From NCBI GenBank assembly GCA_001801665.1, contig MGYH01000010.1:14396-29261 (forward strand): DNA of 14,866 bases. The letters are read 5' to 3'. Made by a program: the position numbers and the translations under genes. Shown in pieces: positions 1 through 6,848 of the stretch. Source of the stretch: Gammaproteobacteria bacterium RIFCSPHIGHO2_12_FULL_45_12. GTDB taxonomy: Bacteria > Pseudomonadota > Gammaproteobacteria > DSM-16500. The notes beneath the pieces are model-generated. The model did no database searches, had not been told where the DNA came from, and saw nothing but the letters and a program-made list of their open reading frames with translations. Every line of letters starts with the position of its first letter. Position 1 is the stretch's first letter.

Positions 1-143
1 TTCAAAAAAACGCTGCCGCCATCGCCGCCATTCCCACCATCAGGCCCCCCTAATGGTTCAAACTTTAAACGCAAAAAACTGCAAGCACCATTGCCACCTT
101 TTCCAGCGGCAACATAAATGATTGCTTCATCTACAAACTTCAT
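1..143 (-). CDS. obg: Obg/CgtA ribosome-assembly GTPase, N-terminal fragment (continues past the window edge)
   Basis: Obg is a GTPase that acts in late assembly of the large ribosomal subunit. Only the first 47 codons are inside the window, so the G domain cannot be seen. They begin MKFVDEA and carry the glycine-rich Obg-fold pattern: GKGGNG near residues 14-19 and GGPDGGNGGDGG near residues 32-43, which aligns directly with E. coli ObgE. The ATG lies only 11 bp after the T-tract of a strong terminator. The ribosome-binding site is weak: GGG, 7 nt before the ATG. The gene follows rpmA directly; the yhbE-type membrane gene that sits between them in E. coli is absent. Confidence 0.95.
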   Translation of the reverse strand, partial: MKFVDEAIIYVAAGKGGNGACSFLRLKFEPLGGPDGGNGGDGGSVFL

Positions 144-153
144 AAATTAACCC

Positions 154-188
154 AAATAAAAAAGCCTCGCAAAAATTGCAAGGCTTTT
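154..188 (-). terminator. Rho-independent terminator after rpmA, immediately before obg
   Basis: On the minus strand the arm at 188-177 pairs with 171-160. This gives a 12-bp stem (one G-U pair) with a 5-nt loop. The 3' arm runs into six T, one A and three more T. It is the only strong intrinsic terminator I can see in the window. The opposite strand also forms the stem but has only a short T-run, so it would work poorly in that direction. The stem sits 28 bp past the rpmA stop. Confidence 0.9.
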
Positions 189-215
189 AAACATTAACCC
201 ATCCAATTAAAATGA

Positions 216-482
216 CTAGGCAGCTTCAACTGGAACGATACTCACACAGCGACGACGCAAATTCCCTTTAATGGAAAACGCCACACGCCCCGCTTTCAAC
301 GCAAATAAGGTATCGTCTTTGCCAATGCCGACATAAGTGCCAGGGTGAAATTTGGTCCCACGTTGACGAACCAAAATCTCGCCCGCATTCACCAATTGCC
401 CTGCATAACGCTTAATGCCAAGATACTTGGGGTTTGAATCTCTGCCGTTTCGTGTACTACCACCCGCTTTTTTCGTTGCCAT
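216..482 (-). CDS. rpmA: 50S ribosomal protein bL27
   Basis: bL27 sits at the base of the central protuberance, and its flexible N-terminal tail reaches the peptidyl-transferase centre. The 88-aa product starts MATKKAGGSTRNGRDS and contains VRQRGTKFHPG, both family signatures. E. coli bL27 has 85 residues. The N-terminus matches the mature form, with no cleavable Firmicute-type presequence. The ATG follows a GGGAG ribosome-binding site at 6 nt. The gene is 12 bp downstream of rplU, the usual pairing, and is followed by the terminator. Confidence 0.98.
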   Translation of the reverse strand: MATKKAGGSTRNGRDSNPKYLGIKRYAGQLVNAGEILVRQRGTKFHPGTYVGIGKDDTLFALKAGRVAFSIKGNLRRRCVSIVPVEAA

Positions 483-494
483 ATCAAACTCCCA

Positions 495-806
495 TCAAGC
501 ATTAATCTTGGTAATTTCAACTTCTGTAAAATTCTGTCGATGGCCTTGCCATTTCATATGGTGCTTACGGCGTCTGAACTTGATAATTTCAATTTTCTTA
601 TGACGACCTTGTGCAACAACATTGGCAGCGACCACACAGCCTGCCAGAAAGGGCTTGCCAAACTGCACTTTATCGCCTTCTCCAACCATTAACACCTTAT
701 CAAAGTTGATCTGAGCGCCCACTTCGTCAGGTAATGATTCCAGTTTCAAGGTATCACCTTCCTCTACGCGGTACTGCTTGCCACCACTTACTATCACTGC
801 GTACAT
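495..806 (-). CDS. rplU: 50S ribosomal protein bL21
   Basis: bL21 is a 23S rRNA-binding protein of the large subunit. The 103-aa product has the same length as in E. coli, starts MYAVIVSGGKQYRV, and contains the conserved basic stretch KFRRRKHHMKWQGHRQ near residues 76-91, which is the rRNA-binding loop. The start follows GGAG at 9 nt. The position is unusual: the gene begins 37 bp after the rplQ stop with no terminator between, whereas rplU-rpmA is usually a separate operon in gammaproteobacteria. Cotranscription with the alpha block is inferred. Confidence 0.98.
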   Translation of the reverse strand: MYAVIVSGGKQYRVEEGDTLKLESLPDEVGAQINFDKVLMVGEGDKVQFGKPFLAGCVVAANVVAQGRHKKIEIIKFRRRKHHMKWQGHRQNFTEVEITKINA

Positions 807-843
807 TATCCAACACTCCGAAAATAAACTCTAGCAAAAGCCA

Positions 844-1224
844 CTAAACCGCCTCAGCAGTCTCATTTGTGCGTTCAACCAGCTCAACCACCGCCATCGG
901 CGCGTTATCGCCTTTTCGAAAGCCACATTTTAAAATTCTCAAATAACCGCCTGGGCGATTTTTAAATAAGGGACCCAGTTCATTAAATAATTTTGTCACA
1001 ATCTCCCTGTCCCGCAATCTGTCATAAGCCAAACGACGTCGATGCAAAGTATCTTCCTTTGCCATCGTAATCATGGGCTCTAAAAAACGGCGCAGCTCCT
1101 TCGCTTTCACCACCGTCGTTTTAATGAACTCATGCTTTAGCATGGAGACCATCATATTCTGAAACATGGCCTTTCGATGGCTGCTATTTCTACTTAATGC
1201 CTTTCCACTATTGTTATGGCGCAT
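844..1224 (-). CDS. rplQ: 50S ribosomal protein bL17
   Basis: bL17 lies near the polypeptide exit tunnel on the large subunit. The 126-aa product (E. coli 127) opens MRHNNSGKALSRNSSHRKAM and has the conserved LRRFLEPMIT segment and the C-terminal NRPGGYLRILKCGFRKGDNAP region. An AAGGG ribosome-binding site lies 8 nt before the ATG. It starts 27 bp after rpoA, as in the standard alpha operon. It normally ends that operon; here rplU follows after 37 bp. Confidence 0.98.
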   Translation of the reverse strand: MRHNNSGKALSRNSSHRKAMFQNMMVSMLKHEFIKTTVVKAKELRRFLEPMITMAKEDTLHRRRLAYDRLRDREIVTKLFNELGPLFKNRPGGYLRILKCGFRKGDNAPMAVVELVERTNETAEAV

Positions 1225-1251
1225 GACCTAAACCCTTTTCAATATACCGGA

Positions 1252-2259
1252 TTACTTCTTACCTTCATCTTTTTCAAGTGCAGAAGTAGGTGATTTCCAA
1301 CTGTCTATTTTGGTTCCCAACGCCAACCCATGAATAGCCAATACATTTTTAATTTCTGTCAAAGACTTCTTGCCCAGATTGGGCGTCTTTAATAAGTCGC
1401 CTTCCGTTCTTTGCACCAAATCGCCAATAAAGAAAATATTCTCCGCCTTCAGGCAATTGGCTGATCTAACCGTTAACTCAAGATCATCAACCGGGCGATA
1501 AAAGATGGGGCTAACCGAGTCTTCGCTCAACTGATCATCTTGCGTGGCAGGAGCCGATTGCAAATCAACAAAGGCAGCCAATTGCTGCTGCAAAATGGTC
1601 GCTGAACGTCGAATGGCTTCTTCAGGATCAAGCGTGCCATTTGTCTCCAGATCAATCACCAGCTTATCCAAGTCAGTTCGTTGTTCCACACGGGCATTTT
1701 CTACCGTGTAGGCAACACGCCTGACAGGGCTATAACTGGCATCAAGATGCAAGCTGCCAACCGTTGTTTGACCTTCACCCTTTCGATCACGTGTGACAGC
1801 AGGTTGATAACCCCGACCCAAGGACACGTTCAGTGTCATATCAAGTGCACCCCCCTCATTCAAGTGAGCAATCACATGATCCGGATTCATAATTTCAATA
1901 TCGTGTTCTGCCTCAATATCACCCGCCAACACCGCACCCGCGCCCTTCTTGTTCAGACGCAAGGTGACCTGTGTACGGCCATGAAGCTTGATGGCTATGC
2001 CTTTAATGTTGAGCAAAATTTCGACCACATCTTCCTGCACACCGGAAATGGCACTGTATTCATGCAAGACTCCGTCAATTTTCACCTGATCCACCGCAGC
2101 GCCTGGCATGGAGGATAGTAAAATTCGACGTATCGTATTTCCCAGCGTATGCCCAAAACCGCGCTCCAAAGGCTCCAAGGTAATTTTGGCATGACAGGGT
2201 GAAATGGTCTCGACAAGAATTTCTCGAGGCGTTAAAAAATCAAATGGATTATTTTGCAT
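1252..2259 (-). CDS. rpoA: RNA polymerase subunit alpha
   Basis: RpoA dimerises to nucleate RNA polymerase assembly, and its C-terminal domain contacts UP elements and activators. The 335-aa product has both domains. The N-terminal domain (about 1-235) contains LERGFGHTLGNTIRRILLSSMPG at 31-53 with the dimerisation Arg45. A linker of about 15 residues follows, then the C-terminal domain (about 250-320). Arg265, Asn268, Cys269 and Lys271, the UP-element face, fall at the same numbers as in E. coli. A short charged tail follows Trp321. GAGG lies 7 nt before the ATG. It sits between rpsD and rplQ as in the classic alpha operon. Confidence 0.99.
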   Translation of the reverse strand: MQNNPFDFLTPREILVETISPCHAKITLEPLERGFGHTLGNTIRRILLSSMPGAAVDQVKIDGVLHEYSAISGVQEDVVEILLNIKGIAIKLHGRTQVTLRLNKKGAGAVLAGDIEAEHDIEIMNPDHVIAHLNEGGALDMTLNVSLGRGYQPAVTRDRKGEGQTTVGSLHLDASYSPVRRVAYTVENARVEQRTDLDKLVIDLETNGTLDPEEAIRRSATILQQQLAAFVDLQSAPATQDDQLSEDSVSPIFYRPVDDLELTVRSANCLKAENIFFIGDLVQRTEGDLLKTPNLGKKSLTEIKNVLAIHGLALGTKIDSWKSPTSALEKDEGKK

Positions 2260-2287
2260 GTAACAACCTCACTATCCCAGAAATGAC

Positions 2288-2908
2288 TTATTTAGAATAA
2301 AGCTCAACAATTAACTGTTCATTAATATCGGGTGGCAAATCTGACCGCTCAGGTAGCACTTTAAACGTGCCAGAGAGTGTGGCAGGATCCACTTCCACCC
2401 AAGCACAACCCGGTCTACCCTGTGATAAGGTCAACGCAGACTGAATTCTAAGCTGCTTTTTGGCACCTTCCCGAATGCTAATGACATCACCAGGGGACAC
2501 AAGATAAGAAGGAATGTTGACTGCTTTTCCATTCACCAAGGTGCCGCAATGACTAACTAACTGCCTTGCCTCCGCACGCGTTGATCCAAAACCCATTCTA
2601 TAAACAACATTATCCAATCTACTTTCTAACAGTTTGAGTAGATTTTCGCCAGTAGAACCTTTAAGACGAGTCGCTTTTTTAAAGTAGTTTTTAAATTGCT
2701 TCTCCAAAATACCATAAATTCGGCGAACTTTCTGTTTTTCACGTAACTGAATACCATGTTCTGTTTCACGTCCACGACGCGCACCATGCTGGCCTGGAGC
2801 CGTATCCAGCTTACATTTTGAATCTAAAGCTCTTACACCGCTTGTTAGGGAAAGATCCATTTTTTCCCGTCGGGCTAACTTACAACGTGGACCTAAATAC
2901 CGTGCCAT
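2288..2908 (-). CDS. rpsD: 30S ribosomal protein uS4
   Basis: uS4 is a primary 16S rRNA binder that starts assembly of the 5' domain and lines the mRNA entry channel. The 206-aa product equals E. coli in length. It opens MARYLGPRCKLARRE and has the APGQHGARRGR segment. The S4 RNA-binding domain follows (RLDNVVYRMGFGSTRAEARQ, about residues 96-115), and the C-terminus is INEQLIVELYSK. GGGAG lies 8 nt before the start. In E. coli S4 is the repressor of the alpha operon; whether that holds here cannot be read directly, because the leader before rpsM is short. Confidence 0.99.
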   Translation of the reverse strand: MARYLGPRCKLARREKMDLSLTSGVRALDSKCKLDTAPGQHGARRGRETEHGIQLREKQKVRRIYGILEKQFKNYFKKATRLKGSTGENLLKLLESRLDNVVYRMGFGSTRAEARQLVSHCGTLVNGKAVNIPSYLVSPGDVISIREGAKKQLRIQSALTLSQGRPGCAWVEVDPATLSGTFKVLPERSDLPPDINEQLIVELYSK

Positions 2909-2922
2909 TCTTTAATCTCCCG

Positions 2923-3546
2923 TTACACGCGACGTTTTTTGGGTGCGCGGCAACCATTAAAAGGAATACCGGTCACATCTGTGATCGAAACAATTTTCAA
3001 ACCAGCCGCATAAAGTGCCCTAATGGCAGACTCACGACCAGGACCTGGACCTCTTACCCTAACTTGGACATTTTTCATGCCGAAGTTATCAACCACCGCT
3101 AGGGCAGCCTTCTGAGCCGCCTCACCTGCGGCATAAGGGGTAGACTTTCTTGATCCGCGATATCCACAATTGGCCGCACTGGTCCATGCAACCGCATTCC
3201 CCTGAACATCACTGATGGTAACAATGGTATTGTTAAAGGAAGAATAAATATGTGCAATACCGTCAGTAATTTGACGTTTTACTTTTTTTCTATTTTTACT
3301 GGGCGCAGCCGTAGCCGTGCCAGCTTTTGAGCTAGCAGCTGCTTTGCTGCTAGCACCCGCAGCACCACGACCCTCTTCACCCCCGCTTTGATCATCAACC
3401 GCGCCAGCATTCCCTTCAGCGTCGTTTGAAGAAAGACGCGATTCAGGCTTCGCGTTAACTGCAGATTTGGCCTTTGCCGCCTCAGCAACAGCAGGATTTA
3501 CATTTTTGACTGCATCATCATCTGACGCACTAGGTGTTTTTGCCAT
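2923..3546 (-). CDS. rpsK: 30S ribosomal protein uS11 with a ~78-residue low-complexity N-terminal expansion
   Basis: uS11 forms part of the 30S platform near the mRNA exit. The core (about residues 82-207) is ordinary: DGIAHIYSSFNNTIVT, RGSRKSTPYAA, VRGPGPGRESAIRAL and a C-terminal FNGCRAPKKRRV. Asn197 there is the equivalent of the Asn that becomes isoaspartate in E. coli S11. The product is 207 aa, against 129 in E. coli. The extra sequence lies between the usual MAKTP start and the usual basic segment (PSKNRKKVKRQ, 82-92). It is rich in Ala, Ser, Gly, Lys and acidic residues and has no internal Met. An AAGG site 12 nt before the ATG, directly after rpsM, supports the upstream start. It continues in frame without a stop, so this is not a frameshift. 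Confidence 0.97.
   Translation of the reverse strand: MAKTPSASDDDAVKNVNPAVAEAAKAKSAVNAKPESRLSSNDAEGNAGAVDDQSGGEEGRGAAGASSKAAASSKAGTATAAPSKNRKKVKRQITDGIAHIYSSFNNTIVTISDVQGNAVAWTSAANCGYRGSRKSTPYAAGEAAQKAALAVVDNFGMKNVQVRVRGPGPGRESAIRALYAAGLKIVSITDVTGIPFNGCRAPKKRRV
3319..3354 (-). repeat. Imperfect tandem 18-bp duplication inside the uS11 expansion
   Basis: Two adjacent 18-bp units on the minus strand (3354-3337 and 3336-3319) encode ASSKAA and ASSKAG. They share GCTAGC and an AAA Lys codon but differ at third positions, so the duplication is not recent or has been edited. The same sequence holds a perfect 9-bp inverted repeat, GCTAGCAGC at 3331-3339 against 3346-3354, with a 6-nt loop, which could form a stable mRNA hairpin within the coding region. 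Confidence 0.8.
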
Positions 3547-3564
3547 CTTAATTTTCTACCTTAT

Positions 3565-3918
3565 TTATTTGCTTTTTCTTTTGCCCTTTCGCGTTCTTGC
3601 GTTCGTCTTGGTGCGTTGCCCACGAACAGGCAAGCCACGCTTGTGGCGCGAACCTCGGTACGTGCCAAGCTCAACCAACCGCTTAATACTCATTGCCACT
3701 TCACGACGCAAATCGCCTTCCACTCGCAACTTGCCAATTTCGGCTCGCAAGGTTTCAAGCTCACTTTCGGTCAAATCTTTAACTTTTTTTGCGCTATCGA
3801 CTTTTGCTTCTTGGCAAATGCTTTTAGCACGTGGTCTTCCAATACCATATATAGCAGTAAGCCCTATGACTATATGCTTCTGCATTGGTATCATGATGCC
3901 TGCAATACGGGCTGCCAT
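3565..3918 (-). CDS. rpsM: 30S ribosomal protein uS13
   Basis: uS13 sits in the 30S head, contacts P-site tRNA with its basic tail, and forms intersubunit bridges. The 117-aa product (E. coli 118) opens MAARIAGIMIP, has the helix-two-turn-helix segment AIYGIGRPRA (22-31), then YRGSRHKRGLPVRGQRTKTNART and a Lys/Arg-rich tail. AGGAG lies 7 nt before the ATG. It heads the alpha block, 57 bp after rpmJ. That gap includes a perfect TATAAT, so a local promoter is possible. Confidence 0.98.
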   Translation of the reverse strand: MAARIAGIMIPMQKHIVIGLTAIYGIGRPRAKSICQEAKVDSAKKVKDLTESELETLRAEIGKLRVEGDLRREVAMSIKRLVELGTYRGSRHKRGLPVRGQRTKTNARTRKGKRKSK

Positions 3919-3963
3919 TCCTCTACTCCTAACCCCACAAAAAGTGCATGAGTTTAATATTCA

Positions 3964-3969
3964 ATTATA
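3964..3969 (-). promoter_or_regulatory. Candidate -10 box for an alpha-block promoter before rpsM
   Basis: A perfect TATAAT on the minus strand lies in the 57-bp rpmJ-rpsM gap, where E. coli has the alpha operon promoter and S4-binding leader. No good -35 hexamer lies 16-18 bp upstream, and the region is A/T-rich, so the match could be chance. A transcript from here would have a leader of only about 40 nt. Confidence 0.25.
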
Positions 3970-3975
3970 AAAAAA

Positions 3976-4089
3976 TCAACCTTGTTTTTGCTTATGACGC
4001 TTTTCTTTGCAAATAATTCGTACAATGTTCTTCCGACGAATAATTTTACAATGACGGCATATTTTTTTTACAGACGCCCCTACCTTCAT
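3976..4089 (-). CDS. rpmJ: 50S ribosomal protein bL36, zinc-binding form
   Basis: bL36 is a tiny large-subunit protein that organises a 23S rRNA junction. The 37-aa product starts MKVGASVKKICRHCK and ends RHKQKQG. Cys11, Cys14, Cys27 and His32 form the zinc ribbon, so this is the C+ form. GAGG lies 6 nt before the ATG. It sits between secY and rpsM, its standard place at the end of the spc block. Confidence 0.97.
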   Translation of the reverse strand: MKVGASVKKICRHCKIIRRKNIVRIICKEKRHKQKQG

Positions 4090-4129
4090 TTTTCACCTCA
4101 ACTAACTTTTAGCAATCAACGCCAACTAT

Positions 4130-5461
4130 TTACCGCAATGATCCCAAACCACTACCCGTGCGTAAATTCGCTTTTTTCAATAATGACTCATATTGAAATG
4201 ACATAATATGGGCTTGAACTTGTGCCATAAAGTCCATCACCACCACCACAATAATCAACAAGGATGTTCCACCAAAGTAAAAGGGTACATTCCATGTCAA
4301 AATCAAAAACTCAGGCAATAAGCAGACCAAGGTAACATAAATCGCGCCTGACAAGGTCAATCTGGTCATCACTGTATCAATAAATCGAGCTGTTTGATCA
4401 CCAGGTCTTATTCCTGGAATAAAGGCACCAGATTTCTTCAGGTTATCCGCGGTTTCCTTTGGGTTAAACACTAATGCCGTATAAAAGAAACAGAAAAATA
4501 TGATACCCGCGCCAAACAGTAACATGTGCAGAGGTTGTCCCTGCTGAAGCGAAACACTGAGCACGTTCAACCAGCCTAAGCCTTTGGTATTGCCAAACCA
4601 TTGCGCGATGGTCGCTGGAAATAATATTAAACTAGATGCAAAAATGGGAGGAATAACCCCTGCCATGTTAATTTTAAGCGGCAAATGCGTACTTTGTGCC
4701 GAATAAACCTTACCGCCTTGCATTCGACGAGCATAATTAATGGTAATTCGTCGTTGTGCCCGTTCAACATACACCACAAACGCAATCACACCACCAACGG
4801 CAACCAGAAGAAGCAGTAAAACCAATGGGTTGAGCTGACCTTCTTTCACTTGTTCCAGGGTTTTGCCCAATGCTTGTGGTAGTCCCGCGACAATGCCCGC
4901 GAAAATAATCATTGAGATGCCATTGCCTATCCCACGCTCGGTCATCTGTTCACCCAACCACATGAGAAACATGGTTCCGGTCACGAGGGTAATTGTCGTT
5001 GTCCAGTAAAAAGCAAATCCAGGTGCAACTGCCACGCCATTCGCCGCCAGCATTTTGGAAATACCAACCGCCTGAAAAGCTGCCAGCACCACCGTGCCAT
5101 ATCGTGTATATTTATTGATCTTGCGTTGTCCTGCTTCACCCTCTTTGCGTAATTCCGCCATTTGCGGTGACATCACACTGATTAACTGGACGATAATGGA
5201 AGCTGAAATATAAGGCATGATACCGAGAGCAAACACACTAAAACGCATCAGGGCACCGCCAGAGAACATATTAAATAAGCCTACAATGTTATTTTGCTGG
5301 GCATTAAACAATTCCTGGAGTCTAGCAGGATTCAAGCCTGGAACGGGAATATAGGAACCCACCCTGAAAACCAGAATAGCCACTAACACAAAGAGAATTC
5401 TGCTCTTCAATTCCTTGAATCCGCTCGATTTTGTGTTTTCCCCTGCTCGACCCGCCGCCAT
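4130..5461 (-). CDS. secY: Preprotein translocase subunit SecY
   Basis: SecY is the channel subunit of the SecYEG translocon in the inner membrane. The 443-aa product equals E. coli in length and shows the expected run of about ten hydrophobic segments, the first near residues 21-40. The plug and TM2 region is near 60-95. The cytoplasmic loop with GIRPGDQTARFID carries Arg352, which corresponds to the SecA-responsive Arg357 of E. coli. The C-terminal signature YESLLKKAN is at 424-432. Its ATG overlaps the rplO stop by one base (TAATG), so translation is probably coupled. rpmJ follows after 40 bp. Confidence 0.99.
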   Translation of the reverse strand: MAAGRAGENTKSSGFKELKSRILFVLVAILVFRVGSYIPVPGLNPARLQELFNAQQNNIVGLFNMFSGGALMRFSVFALGIMPYISASIIVQLISVMSPQMAELRKEGEAGQRKINKYTRYGTVVLAAFQAVGISKMLAANGVAVAPGFAFYWTTTITLVTGTMFLMWLGEQMTERGIGNGISMIIFAGIVAGLPQALGKTLEQVKEGQLNPLVLLLLLVAVGGVIAFVVYVERAQRRITINYARRMQGGKVYSAQSTHLPLKINMAGVIPPIFASSLILFPATIAQWFGNTKGLGWLNVLSVSLQQGQPLHMLLFGAGIIFFCFFYTALVFNPKETADNLKKSGAFIPGIRPGDQTARFIDTVMTRLTLSGAIYVTLVCLLPEFLILTWNVPFYFGGTSLLIIVVVVMDFMAQVQAHIMSFQYESLLKKANLRTGSGLGSLR

Positions 5462-5895
5462 TATTCCTCAACCTTTCCGTTAGCTGTCTCAATGGCTTTT
5501 TTGGCTCCGACGGTTGCTAAAATGCCACGAACCGTGACAGCTCGTGTGACCTCACCCGAACCAATAATTTTGACTTCGCGTGTGCAGCGTTTAATGACAC
5601 CTGCCGCCAACAGTGAAGCCATGTCAATCATATCACCCGGCACTTTGTTCAGGTCAGACAAATAAATTTCCTCATGGAATTTTGCCGTACGAGAACGAAA
5701 CCCAAATTTTGGCAGTCGTCTTTGCAAAGGCATTTGACCACCTTCGAAACCTACTTTGTGATAACCACCTGCACGTGCCTTTTGACCTTTATGACCACGT
5801 CCACAGGTTTTACCTTTACCTGAACCAATACCTCGCCCAAGTCGTTTTGACTTCATTTTGGAACCTAGTGCTGGTTGTAAAGTATTTAAATACAT
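5461..5895 (-). CDS. rplO: 50S ribosomal protein uL15
   Basis: uL15 is an assembly-important large-subunit protein with a long extended N-terminal region. The 144-aa product (E. coli 144) opens MYLNTLQPALGSKMKSKRLG. It has the glycine/arginine-rich GRGIGSGKGKTCGRGHKGQKAR stretch (20-41), the GFEGGQMPLQRRLPKFGF motif (49-66) and a globular C-terminal domain. An AGAGG site lies 10 nt before the ATG. In most bacteria rpmD precedes it; here rpsE does, with a 61-bp gap and no rpmD. Its stop overlaps secY by one base. Confidence 0.98.
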   Translation of the reverse strand: MYLNTLQPALGSKMKSKRLGRGIGSGKGKTCGRGHKGQKARAGGYHKVGFEGGQMPLQRRLPKFGFRSRTAKFHEEIYLSDLNKVPGDMIDMASLLAAGVIKRCTREVKIIGSGEVTRAVTVRGILATVGAKKAIETANGKVEE

Positions 5896-5956
5896 CTTTA
5901 CAATTCCTCTCTATAAATTGAGTTAGCTGTTGTCATTAAAACCTAAGAGACAAAGT

Positions 5957-6466
5957 CTAGTGCCCTAAAATTTCTTCCAGTGTTTTACCGCGTTTAGCCG
6001 CCATAAATTCTGGCGTTGAGATACTTGCCAAACCATTTAAAGTGGCCCTCACAACATTCACCGAGTTCGCTGATCCGCCAATTTTTGCCAAAATATTTTT
6101 GACACCCAGAACTTCAAATACGGCACGCATGGCACCTCCGGCAATAATGCCCGTCCCTTCTGACGCTGGCTTCATGAAAACACGTGTTGCACCATGTTGA
6201 CCGATCACTTCATGGTGAATGGTGTCACCTTTAAGCACAACCTGTTGCATGTTTTTACGCGCATTCTCAAGCGACTTCTGGATCGCCACCGGCACTTCAC
6301 GCGCTTTACCTCGCCCAATACCAATTCGACCACGACCATCACCCACCACGGTAACCGCTGCAAACGTGAATATTTTTCCACCTTTAACGACCTTGCAATG
6401 TCTTAGCACGCCCACCAATTTCTCAGTGTAGCCATCGCCTTTTGCACCTTGATCAAAACCAGCCAT
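5957..6466 (-). CDS. rpsE: 30S ribosomal protein uS5
   Basis: uS5 lines the mRNA entry channel and affects decoding accuracy. The 169-aa product (E. coli 167) has the N-terminal double-stranded-RNA-binding-like domain (about 12-78) with VVKGGKIFTFAAVTVVGDG and GKAREVP. The C-terminal domain has PASEGTGIIAGGAMRAV, NVVRATLNGL and AAKRGKTLEEILG. The ribosome-binding site AAGGGTG overlaps the rplR stop. It is followed by a 61-bp gap where rpmD would be expected. Confidence 0.98.
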   Translation of the reverse strand: MAGFDQGAKGDGYTEKLVGVLRHCKVVKGGKIFTFAAVTVVGDGRGRIGIGRGKAREVPVAIQKSLENARKNMQQVVLKGDTIHHEVIGQHGATRVFMKPASEGTGIIAGGAMRAVFEVLGVKNILAKIGGSANSVNVVRATLNGLASISTPEFMAAKRGKTLEEILGH

Positions 6467-6475
6467 ATCTCACCC

Positions 6476-6829
6476 TTAAAATTCTAGTCCAATTTCTCTT
6501 GCCGCATCGGCTAAGGCCTTTATGCGTCCGTGATACCGAAATCCTGATCTGTCAAATGCCACGGACTTCAATCCCGCGTCCAATGCACGCCTAGCGACTA
6601 GCTTTCCGACCGCTTCAGCCGCAGAGGTGTTACCCGTGTTCTTCAATGTTTTCTTAATGTCTGCCTCTAAACTTGAAGCACTCACCAGTGTCTTTGAACC
6701 GTCAGCGGTGGTTAGCTGGGCATAAATATGTCTTGGCGTCTTATTGACACATAAACGGATCACCTCAAGTTCCCTAATTTTCATTCGGGTTCGTTTGGCT
6801 CTGCGTATTCTTGATTCTTGCTTATTCAT
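6476..6829 (-). CDS. rplR: 50S ribosomal protein uL18
   Basis: uL18 binds 5S rRNA and helps place it in the central protuberance with uL5. The 117-aa product has exactly the E. coli length. It opens with a basic segment (SRIRRAKRTRMKIRE, 6-20), then TPRHIYAQ, and ends with FDRSGFRYHGRIKALADAAREIGLEF. This C-terminus is one of the clearest gammaproteobacterial matches in the window. It lies 19 bp after rplF and 9 bp before rpsE. Confidence 0.98.
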   Translation of the reverse strand: MNKQESRIRRAKRTRMKIRELEVIRLCVNKTPRHIYAQLTTADGSKTLVSASSLEADIKKTLKNTGNTSAAEAVGKLVARRALDAGLKSVAFDRSGFRYHGRIKALADAAREIGLEF

Positions 6830-6848
6830 TCGCTCTTTACCCTATGAA

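Noticed and set aside
1681..2118. A 145-codon plus-strand ORF opposite rpoA
   Set aside because: It lies entirely antisense to a conserved rpoA and has no visible domain or ribosome-binding site of note.
3279..3488. A very basic 69-codon ORF in another minus-strand frame over the uS11 expansion
   Set aside because: It covers the low-complexity segment, and its Leu/Arg/Lys richness is what Ala/Ser codons give when shifted. The uS11 frame is continuous on both sides, so it does not indicate a frameshift.
3467..3970. A 167-codon plus-strand ORF opposite rpsK and rpsM
   Set aside because: It is antisense to two clear r-protein genes, resembles no family I know, and is explained by codon bias on the true strand.
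5898..5936. A 12-codon ORF in the rpsE-rplO gap as a possible rpmD remnant or leader peptide
   Set aside because: It has no similarity to uL30 and only a poor ribosome-binding site; chance ORFs of this size are expected.
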